Shown here in pieces: positions 24,824 to 31,639 of a stretch of DNA of 64,000 bases. Numbering within the stretch: the first letter of the stretch is position 1; every line of letters begins with the position of its first letter. The stretch comes from Streptomyces sp. TLI_105 (GTDB lineage: Bacteria > Actinomycetota > Actinomycetes > Streptomycetales > Streptomycetaceae). The notes under the pieces are model-generated. The model was given only the letters and a program-made list of their open reading frames with translations, was not told the origin of the DNA and did no database searches. The position numbers and the translations under genes are program-made. Where the stretch lies: assembly GCF_900105415.1 (NCBI RefSeq), contig NZ_FNSM01000001.1:5977501-6041500 (forward strand). The letters run 5' to 3'.

Positions 24824-25598
24824 CGCTCCTGCTCCCCTTCCCGTCGACCAGTTCCGGGGCCAGACGCTCGACGAAGGCCAGGCTCTCGTCGAAGATCCGC
24901 TCCGCGTCATGGTCCAACGTCGCCACGTGGTAGCTCTGTTCCAGCAGGATCTCCTTGACGTCCGTCGAGGAGATGCGGGAGAGGATCCGGGCCGAGTCGG
25001 CGGGCGGCACGACATGGTCCTGAGGGCTGTGGAGCAGTACCACCGGCTGGGTGACCTGGGGGAGCTGCGCGTCCACCGTCCGGAAGAGCCGCCGCATGGT
25101 GTGCGCGGCGTGCAGCGGCACCCGGTCGTAGCCGAGCTCGGTCACGCCCTCCTTGGCGATGTCGCTGGCGATGCCCTTCGTGGAGGGGACCAGGTGCCGG
25201 ACGACGGGCAGCGCGTGCGCGGCGAGGCCGTGCACCTTGTTCGCCGGGTTGACCAGGACGATGCCGCGCACCACGTCGCCGTGCTGGGCGGCCAGCCGCA
25301 GCGTGAGGGCCCCGCCCATGGAGAGGCCGAAGACGAAGACGGTCCGGCACCGCTCCAGGAGCTCGCGCAGGGCCCGGTCCACCTCCGCGTACCAGTCGTG
25401 CCAGGTGGTGAGCTGCATGTCCTGCCAGCGGGTGCCGTGGCCCGGCAGCAGCGGCACCGACACCGACAGGCCGTGCTCGGCCAGGTACTCGGCCCACGGA
25501 CGCATCGACTGCGGGGAACCGGTGAATCCGTGACAGAGAAGGACGCCGACCTCTCCGCCTTCGTGGCGGTACGGCTCGGCTCCGGGAAGGACCGGCAC
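24816..25598 (-). CDS. Alpha/beta hydrolase (carboxylesterase or monoacylglycerol lipase type)
   Basis: 260 residues from GTG 25598 with AGGAG six bases upstream. Nucleophile serine in GLSMGGA, oxyanion region CHGFTGSP, acid in HSPQDHVVPP and histidine in SYHVATLDHD. The short cap region is typical of Est30-like carboxylesterases and monoglyceride lipases. It lies beside a PlsC acyltransferase on the opposite strand, so turnover of acylglycerols is plausible. Confidence 0.92.
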   Translation of the reverse strand: MPVLPGAEPYRHEGGEVGVLLCHGFTGSPQSMRPWAEYLAEHGLSVSVPLLPGHGTRWQDMQLTTWHDWYAEVDRALRELLERCRTVFVFGLSMGGALTLRLAAQHGDVVRGIVLVNPANKVHGLAAHALPVVRHLVPSTKGIASDIAKEGVTELGYDRVPLHAAHTMRRLFRTVDAQLPQVTQPVVLLHSPQDHVVPPADSARILSRISSTDVKEILLEQSYHVATLDHDAERIFDESLAFVERLAPELVDGKGSRSGG

Positions 25599-25770
25599 CG
25601 GGGTCTCCTGTTCGTTGCGATTCCGGCGTCTTCGGGTGCGCCGGAGCGACGGAATGTGGGGAAGGACCTTCACCGTACGCGACCGGACCGACACCGACCA
25701 GGGCCGTAGCCGGGGCCGTGCGCCGGTACGGGATAAAGTCGTCGCCACGGCACACGGAAGGCATGGCGAG

Positions 25771-26517
25771 TTGATCTACGGCGCAATGAAGTTCTCCATC
25801 GGAGGGTCCCTGAAGCTCGCCTTCCGGCCCTGGGTGGAGGGTCTGGAGAACATCCCCGCCGAGGGGCCTGCGATCCTCGCGAGCAACCACCTGTCCTTCT
25901 CGGACTCCTTCTTCCTGCCCGCCGTCCTGGACCGCAAGGTCACCTTCATCGCCAAGGCCGAGTACTTCACCACCCCCGGTGTGAAGGGCAAGCTCACCGC
26001 CGCCTTCTTCAAGGGCGTCGGCCAGCTCCCGGTGGACCGCTCGGGTGCCCGCGGCGCGGGCGAGGCCGCCATCAAGGCCGGCATCGAGGTCATCGAGGGC
26101 GGCGGCCTCTTCGGCATCTACCCCGAGGGCACCCGCTCGCCCGACGGGCGCCTCTACCGGGGCAAGCCCGGCGGTCTGGCGCGCGTCGCCCTGGCCACCG
26201 GCGCGCCCGTGATCCCGGTCGCCATGATCGACACCGAGAAGATCCAGCCGCCCGGCAAGGTCGTCCCCAAGCTGATGCGTCCGGGCATCCGGATCGGCAA
26301 GCCGCTGGACTTCACCCGCTACCAGGGCATGGAAGGGGACCGCTTCATCCTCCGCTCGGTGACCGACGAGGTCATGTACGAGATCATGAAGCTGTCCGGC
26401 CAGGAGTACGTCGACATCTACGCGACGGCCGCCAAGCGGCAGATCGCGGAGGCGGAGAAGGCGGCCAAGGAGGCCGTCAAGGCCGAGATCGCCGCTCGGG
26501 AAGAGTCCGGCGCGTAG
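25771..26517 (+). CDS. plsC: Lysophospholipid (1-acyl-sn-glycerol-3-phosphate) acyltransferase
   Basis: 248 residues if TTG 25771 is used (GGAAGG nine bases before); ATG 25786 gives 243 residues. The acyltransferase block NHLSFSD (HX4D) and the later YPEGTRSPDG are intact, with PVAMIDTEKIQPPG between helices. It converts lysophosphatidate to phosphatidate at the inner membrane. The Lys/Ala-rich C-terminal helix may touch the membrane. Divergent from the hydrolase gene. Confidence 0.92.
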   Translation: MIYGAMKFSIGGSLKLAFRPWVEGLENIPAEGPAILASNHLSFSDSFFLPAVLDRKVTFIAKAEYFTTPGVKGKLTAAFFKGVGQLPVDRSGARGAGEAAIKAGIEVIEGGGLFGIYPEGTRSPDGRLYRGKPGGLARVALATGAPVIPVAMIDTEKIQPPGKVVPKLMRPGIRIGKPLDFTRYQGMEGDRFILRSVTDEVMYEIMKLSGQEYVDIYATAAKRQIAEAEKAAKEAVKAEIAAREESGA

Positions 26518-26537
26518 GTCCCCGCGGGGACCCGGGG

Positions 26538-27758
26538 GTGGGGGAGATGGCCAAGCGCGAGCGTGTCGTGCGCATGTCGGTCGAGCAGCCGCTGTGGCGG
26601 GCGCTGACCGGCTACCGCATCCTGACGATGGTCTACGCGGTCCTGCTGTTCGCCTTCGGCCGGAGCGGGTACGAGCGGCCCTGGATCGCCGTCGGCTATC
26701 TGGCGGTGCTGTGCTGCTGGACCCTCGCCACCCTTCCCAAGGTGGCGAACGCGGCCGGCTGCACCAAGCGCTTCCTCGTCGCCGACCTCACCATCGCCCT
26801 CGTCGGCATCCTCCTCACCCCGCTCGCCGACGCCCAGGCCCAGTCGGTCGACGGCCCCACCCTGCCGTCGATATGGACCGCGGGCTCCGTCCTCGCCTAC
26901 GCCATCAAGGGCGGCTGGCGCTGGGCCGGCGTCGCCTCCTCCCTGGTCGCCGTCGCCAACATCGTCGAGCGCGGCCACCCCAGCCGGGACACCTTCCACA
27001 ACGTGCTCCTCGTCTGGGTCGCCTCCATCGCCATCGGCTACGTCGTCGAGGTCGCCCGCGCCTCCGAGCGCACCCTCGCCCGCGCCCTGGAGATCGAGGC
27101 CGCGACCCGGGAGCGGGAGCGGCTCGCCCGCGACATCCACGACAGCGTCCTCCAGGTCCTCGCGATGGTGCAGCGGCGCGGCAGCGCGCTCGGCGGCGAG
27201 GCGGCCGAGCTCGGCCGGATGGCGGGGGAGCAGGAGATCGCCCTCCGCACCCTCGTCGCGGGCGGGCTCAGCCGGCCCAGCCTGGTCTCCGAGGACGAGT
27301 CCGAGGGAGCCGTCGTCCGGGTCGTGGACGTCGACGACGAAGCCGACGCGGACGCCCCCGTCGACCTCCGCGTCCTGCTCGCCCCGCGCGCCGGGGCCCG
27401 GGTCACGCTCTCCGAGCCGGGCGCCCCGGTCCTGCTGCCGCCGGCCGCAGGCCGCGAGCTGGCCGCCGCCGTCGGCGCCGCCCTGGACAACGTCCGGGTG
27501 CACGCCGGCGAGGACGCGCACGCGTGGATCCTGATCGAGGACTGGCCGGACGAGGTGATCGTCACCGTCCGGGACGACGGCCCCGGCATCCCGGAGGGCC
27601 GTCTCGCACAGGCGGAGGGCGAGGGCCGGATGGGCGTCGCCCTCTCCATCCGGGGGAGACTGCGGGATCTGGGCGGCACGGCCGAGCTGGTCTCGGTCCC
27701 CGGTCAGGGCACGGAAGTCGAGTTGAAGGTCCCACGGGGGAAGGCAGGGGAGAAGTGA
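26538..27758 (+). CDS. Sensor histidine kinase (MacS/DUF5931 type)
   Basis: 406 residues. Five or so membrane helices in residues 15-170 without a large outer loop, which suggests sensing within the membrane. The phospho-acceptor is His201 in RDIHDSVLQVLAMVQRRG, a NarL-type dimerisation domain. The ATP lid holds VTVRDDGPGIPEGR, and GQGTEVELKVP ends the HATPase domain. The start is uncertain: GTG 26538, ATG 26547 or ATG 26574 are possible. The stop overlaps the response regulator start (GTGA, 27755-27758). Confidence 0.92.
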   Translation: MGEMAKRERVVRMSVEQPLWRALTGYRILTMVYAVLLFAFGRSGYERPWIAVGYLAVLCCWTLATLPKVANAAGCTKRFLVADLTIALVGILLTPLADAQAQSVDGPTLPSIWTAGSVLAYAIKGGWRWAGVASSLVAVANIVERGHPSRDTFHNVLLVWVASIAIGYVVEVARASERTLARALEIEAATRERERLARDIHDSVLQVLAMVQRRGSALGGEAAELGRMAGEQEIALRTLVAGGLSRPSLVSEDESEGAVVRVVDVDDEADADAPVDLRVLLAPRAGARVTLSEPGAPVLLPPAAGRELAAAVGAALDNVRVHAGEDAHAWILIEDWPDEVIVTVRDDGPGIPEGRLAQAEGEGRMGVALSIRGRLRDLGGTAELVSVPGQGTEVELKVPRGKAGEK

Positions 27759-28426
27759 GCGAGCAGCGGATCAAGGTGATGGTCGTCGACGACCATCCGA
27801 TGTGGCGGGACGCGGTCGCCCGCGACCTCGCCGAGGCGGGCTTCGACGTGGTCGCCACCGCCGGCGACGGCGAGCAGGCCGTGCGCCGCGCCGTCGCGGC
27901 CGGCCCCGACGTCCTCGTCCTGGACCTGAACCTGCCGGTCAAGCCGGGCGTCCAGGTCTGCAAGGAGCTCGTCGGCGGCCGGCCCGAGCTGCGGGTCCTC
28001 GTCCTCTCGGCGAGCGGCGAGCACGCCGACGTCCTGGAGGCGGTCAAGTCCGGCGCCACGGGCTACCTCCTCAAGTCGGCCAGTACGGAGGAGCTGATCG
28101 ACGCGGTCCGCCGGACGGCCGTCGGCGACCCCGTCTTCACGCCGGGCCTGGCCGGACTGGTCCTCGGCGAGTACCGCCGGCTGGCCTCCGAGCCCGCCCC
28201 GGCGGCCGGCGGCGACGAGCCGAAGGCCCCGCAGCTGACCGAGCGCGAGACGGAGGTCCTACGGCTCGTCGCGAAGGGGCTCAGCTACAAGCAGATCGCC
28301 GAGCGCCTGGTCATCTCGCACCGCACGGTGCAGAACCACGTCCAGAACACCCTGGGCAAGCTCCAGCTGCACAACAGGGTGGAGCTCGTCCGGTACGCCA
28401 TCGAGCGCGGCCTCGACGACGCCTGA
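27755..28426 (+). CDS. NarL/LuxR-family response regulator
   Basis: 223 residues from GTG 27755. Receiver domain with acidic pair DDHP near residues 10-13, phospho-acceptor Asp57 in VLDLNLP, and Lys in LLKSAS. The C-terminal GerE-type DNA-binding domain is LTERETEVLRLVAKGLSYKQIAE then SHRTVQNHVQNTLGKL. It is translationally coupled to the kinase, so the two form a cognate pair. Targets are unknown. Confidence 0.95.
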   Translation: MSEQRIKVMVVDDHPMWRDAVARDLAEAGFDVVATAGDGEQAVRRAVAAGPDVLVLDLNLPVKPGVQVCKELVGGRPELRVLVLSASGEHADVLEAVKSGATGYLLKSASTEELIDAVRRTAVGDPVFTPGLAGLVLGEYRRLASEPAPAAGGDEPKAPQLTERETEVLRLVAKGLSYKQIAERLVISHRTVQNHVQNTLGKLQLHNRVELVRYAIERGLDDA

Positions 28427-28451
28427 GGCGCCGGAAGGGACGAAGGGTCGT

Positions 28452-28477
28452 ATATTCGCGATATTCGCGTACTCGCG
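28452..28477 (+). repeat. Tandem 9-mers upstream of the dehydrogenase gene
   Basis: ATATTCGCG twice in tandem (28452-28469), followed by TACTCGCG. The run is AT-rich for this genome and lies 35-60 bases before the start codon, where a regulator could bind. Confidence 0.6.
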
Positions 28478-28512
28478 CATGTGCGGCCCATCGTGACGAT
28501 GAGGGGAATCCC

Positions 28513-29511
28513 GTGGAGATCCTGGCATTCGGCGTGCAGGCTGACGAGAAGCCGCTCCTCGAGAAGGCCTTCGCGGGACACCACGAGGTCCGTTGCCTGG
28601 ACGTCTTCCTCGATGAGGACACCGCCCCCATCGCCGCCGGCTACGAGGCCGTCTCCACCAGCGTCAACGCCGACCTGAACCACCGGGTCCTGCAGACCCT
28701 CGCGGCCGGCGGGACCCAGCTGATCGCCCAGCGCTCCACGGGCTTCAACAACATCGACCTGAAGGTCGCCGAGCGCCTCGGCCTCACCGTCGCCCGGGTC
28801 TCGTCCTACTCGCCGCACTCCGTCGCCGAGTTCGCCTGGACCCTCGCCCTGGCCGTCAACCGCCGGATCGTCCGCGCCTCCAACCGGACCCGCGACTTCG
28901 ACTTCCGGCTCGACGGACTGATGGGCCGTGACCTGCGGGGCCGTACCGTCGGCGTCCTCGGCACCGGCAAGATCGGCGAGGCCTTCACCCGCATCGCCCA
29001 CGGCTTCGGCATGAACCTCCTCGGCTGGGACGTCGCCGAGAACCCCGCCTGCGTGGAACTCGGCATGAAGTACGTCGACAAGGAGCGGCTCCTCGCCGAG
29101 GCCGACCTCATCAGCCTCCACGTCCCGCTCATGGAGGCCACCCACCACCTCGTCGACGCCGCCGCCCTCAAGGCCATGAAGGACGACGCCATCCTGGTGA
29201 ACTCCAGCCGAGGCGGCCTCGTCGACACCGAGGCCCTCGTCACCGAGCTCCGCGCGGGCCGCTTCACCGGGGTCGGCCTGGACGTGTACGAGGCGGAGGC
29301 CGGGCTCTTCTTCCTCGACAGGTCCCTGGAGGTCGTCGAGGACGACACCCTGGCCCGCCTGGTCACCTTCCCGAACGTGGTGGTCACCTCCCACCAGGCG
29401 TACTACACGGTCGACGCGGTCGGCCAGATCATCGACGCCACCGTCCAGAACGTCCTCGACCACGTCGCCGGGCGGCGCAGCGAGAACGTCCTGGTACCGA
29501 GGGCCTCCTAG
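28513..29511 (+). CDS. D-isomer-specific 2-hydroxyacid dehydrogenase (D-lactate dehydrogenase-like)
   Basis: 332 residues from GTG 28513 with GAGGGG upstream. NAD-binding GVLGTGKIGEAF near residues 148-160, catalytic Arg region NSSRGGLVDTEAL, and catalytic His in VVVTSHQAYYT. TGFNNIDLKVAE and SPHSVAEFAWTL match LdhA enzymes, so pyruvate to D-lactate is the best guess. The 3' end overlaps the anthranilate synthase gene by four bases. Confidence 0.92.
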   Translation: MEILAFGVQADEKPLLEKAFAGHHEVRCLDVFLDEDTAPIAAGYEAVSTSVNADLNHRVLQTLAAGGTQLIAQRSTGFNNIDLKVAERLGLTVARVSSYSPHSVAEFAWTLALAVNRRIVRASNRTRDFDFRLDGLMGRDLRGRTVGVLGTGKIGEAFTRIAHGFGMNLLGWDVAENPACVELGMKYVDKERLLAEADLISLHVPLMEATHHLVDAAALKAMKDDAILVNSSRGGLVDTEALVTELRAGRFTGVGLDVYEAEAGLFFLDRSLEVVEDDTLARLVTFPNVVVTSHQAYYTVDAVGQIIDATVQNVLDHVAGRRSENVLVPRAS

Positions 29512-31379
29512 ACGAGCACACCCGCGAGCAGGGAGGCGGCGAGCGCGGCCCCGTCCGTCGTGAGCACCGACTCCGGGTGGAACTGCACGCCCGCGAAGCC
29601 CGGCCCGCGCAGGGCGTGCACCTCGCCGGTCTCCGCGTCCCGGCTCACCTCGATGCGGTGCAGCGCCAGCTCCGTCGCCGTCCGGTCGTCGCACCGCGCC
29701 GTGAAGCTGTTGTAGAAGCCGACCGTCTGCTCCTGCCCGAAGAGGTCGATCCGCAGCTGCGCCCCCTGGAACGGGGTCCGCTTGCGGACGATGTCCAGGC
29801 CCAGCTCGGCCGCGATCAGCTCGTGCCCGAGGCAGACGCCCAGCAGTCCGTGGCGGTGGTCCCGCACCAGCTCGGCCGTCAGGCCGCGCAGGAAGCGCAT
29901 CTTCGGGTCGGCGGCGTCCGACGGGTTCCCGGGCCCGGGCCCGAGCACCACGGGGCCCTCGTGGGCGAGGGCCAGCTCCCGCAGCCCCGGCTCGTCGTAG
30001 CGGAGCACCGACACCTCCAGGCCCGAGGAGCGCAGGACGTGCGCCAGCATCGCCGTGAAGGTGTCCTCGGCGTCGACCACGAGCGCGTGCCCGGACAGCT
30101 CGGCCGAGCGGGCCTGCATCTTCAGCCAGAACGGCGCGAGGTCCGCGCGGCGCGCGTCGAGCGCGGCCCGCACCCGGGGGTCGTCGGCGAGGCGCGGCGG
30201 CACCGGCGCCGACGGGTCGGCCGGCCGCCCTTCCCGTACCCCCAGGGCCGTGAGGACGCCCGCCGCCTTGGCGTGGGTCTCGGCGACCTCGCCCGCGGGG
30301 TCCGAGTGCCGCACGAGCGTGGCCCCCACCGGCACCCGCAGCCGGCCGTCGGCGGCGATGTCGGCGGTACGGATGAGGATGGGGGAGTCCAGCGTCTGCG
30401 CGCCGTTCCCGTCCGTGCCGAGCAGGGCGAGCGCGCCCGCGTAGTACCCCCGGCCGCCCTCCTCGTGACGCTCGATCACCCGGCAGGCGTTCTGCACCGG
30501 CGACCCGGTCACGGTCGCCGCGAACATCGTCTCCCGCAGCACCTCCCGCACGTCGAGCGAGGACCGGCCCCGCAACTCGTACTCCGTGTGCGCGAGATGG
30601 GCCATCTCCTTCAGGCGCGGCCCGACCACCACCCCGCCCATGTCGCCCACCGTGCACATCATCTTCAGCTCCTCGTCCACCACCATGGAGAGCTCCTCGG
30701 TCTCCTTGCGGTCGGCGAGGAACGCGAGCAGGTCCTCGGCGGTCGGAGCGGCCCCGGCCGGGTAGCGGTACGTGCCGCTGATCGGGTTCATCACGACCGT
30801 CCCTCCCGACATCCGGACGTGCACCTCGGGGCTCGCCCCGACGAGCGTCCGCTCCCCGGTGTGCACGACGAACGTCCAGTACGCGCCCCGCTCGCCCGCG
30901 AGCAGCCGCCGGAACAGGGCGAGCGCGTCGGCGCGCCCGAAGCCCGGGATCTCGCCGGTGTAGGTGCGCCGGATCACGAAGTTCGCGCCCTCGCCGGAGC
31001 CGATCTCCTCGTCGATGACCCGCCGCACGGTCTGCGCGTACGCCTCGTCCGAGACGTCGAATCCGCCGCCCTCCACCCGTACGTCATGGGCGGGGAGCGC
31101 GGCCAGGGCCTCGGCGAGCGGCAGCTCGTACGCCTCGTCGGCGACGAGCACGGAGAGCGGGGTGCCGTCGTCCCGCACGTCGAAGCCGCGTTCCCGGATC
31201 TGCCGGAACGGCACGAGGGCGAGCGTCGGCATCGGGCCCACGGGCAGCTCCGCGAGGCGCTCGGCCTCGTGGACCCGGCCGATCAGCACCTCGACGGTGT
31301 CGTGGTCACGGCCGGGGGTGCGGCGGCGCAGCAGGGCGAAGGGAGGGCAGGAGTCGTCGAGGAGACGGGAGAGGTCCAT
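29508..31379 (-). CDS. Fused anthranilate synthase (TrpE-TrpG in one chain)
   Basis: 623 residues. Residues 1 to about 420 are the chorismate-binding component: DEELKMMCTVGDMGG, AATVTGSPVQNACRVIERHE and RGYYAGALALLG. Residues about 430-620 are a class-I glutamine amidotransferase with VLGPGPGNPSD, the active-site Cys in LLGVCLGHELIA and HPESV near the end. It makes anthranilate from chorismate and glutamine. The fused order also occurs in phenazine and other secondary enzymes, but the three-Trp leader peptide and attenuator just upstream tie it to tryptophan synthesis. Confidence 0.94.
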   Translation of the reverse strand: MDLSRLLDDSCPPFALLRRRTPGRDHDTVEVLIGRVHEAERLAELPVGPMPTLALVPFRQIRERGFDVRDDGTPLSVLVADEAYELPLAEALAALPAHDVRVEGGGFDVSDEAYAQTVRRVIDEEIGSGEGANFVIRRTYTGEIPGFGRADALALFRRLLAGERGAYWTFVVHTGERTLVGASPEVHVRMSGGTVVMNPISGTYRYPAGAAPTAEDLLAFLADRKETEELSMVVDEELKMMCTVGDMGGVVVGPRLKEMAHLAHTEYELRGRSSLDVREVLRETMFAATVTGSPVQNACRVIERHEEGGRGYYAGALALLGTDGNGAQTLDSPILIRTADIAADGRLRVPVGATLVRHSDPAGEVAETHAKAAGVLTALGVREGRPADPSAPVPPRLADDPRVRAALDARRADLAPFWLKMQARSAELSGHALVVDAEDTFTAMLAHVLRSSGLEVSVLRYDEPGLRELALAHEGPVVLGPGPGNPSDAADPKMRFLRGLTAELVRDHRHGLLGVCLGHELIAAELGLDIVRKRTPFQGAQLRIDLFGQEQTVGFYNSFTARCDDRTATELALHRIEVSRDAETGEVHALRGPGFAGVQFHPESVLTTDGAALAASLLAGVLV

Positions 31380-31436
31380 GAGGGGCGTGTTCCTTCCGGG
31401 AGCTTCGGATCGGAGAGGAACGGCCTCGCGGGTACG

Positions 31437-31463
31437 AGAAAGGCCGCCCCTCGGGCGGCCTTC
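31437..31463 (-). terminator. Trp attenuator hairpin
   Basis: On the minus strand AAGGCCGCCC, loop GAGG, GGCGGCCTTTCTC: a ten-pair stem ending in a T-rich run, 25 bases after the leader peptide stop. CGGCGGCC inside the leader could pair with the left arm to make the antiterminator. Confidence 0.8.
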
Positions 31464-31487
31464 GCGTGTCTGTCGGTGTACGCGTGA

Positions 31488-31544
31488 TCAGTGGGCCGCC
31501 GGATGAGCGGTCCACCACCAGTTCTGGTTCGCGTGCGCGTACAT
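31488..31544 (-). CDS. trpL: Trp leader peptide with three consecutive Trp codons
   Basis: Eighteen residues: MYAHANQNWWWTAHPAAH, with TGG TGG TGG at codons 9-11. A possible -10 hexamer, TACAGT, ends six bases before the ATG, so it is probably leaderless. A terminator hairpin follows, then the anthranilate synthase start about 110 bases after the peptide stop. Low charged tRNA-Trp would stall the ribosome on the Trp codons and favour an antiterminator. A trp attenuator of this kind has been reported for an anthranilate synthase gene in Streptomyces venezuelae. Confidence 0.9.
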   Translation of the reverse strand: MYAHANQNWWWTAHPAAH

Positions 31545-31550
31545 GCGAGC

Positions 31551-31556
31551 ACTGTA
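31551..31556 (-). promoter_or_regulatory. -10 element of the trpL transcript
   Basis: TACAGT on the minus strand, six bases before the leader peptide ATG. No convincing -35 hexamer is seen. Confidence 0.5.
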
Positions 31557-31576
31557 ACGCAGCCGGGCACGGGAAC

Positions 31577-31617
31577 GGGGCCCGGTCCGCACCGTGGACG
31601 GTGCGGACCGGACCCCG
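31577..31617. terminator. Terminator after the amidase gene
   Basis: Inverted repeat CGGTCCGCACC/GGTGCGGACCG with a six-base loop, extended by outer GGGG and CCCC. It lies between the amidase stop and the trpL promoter. Confidence 0.75.
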
Positions 31618-31639
31618 AATGATCAGGTGATCCGTGGGA

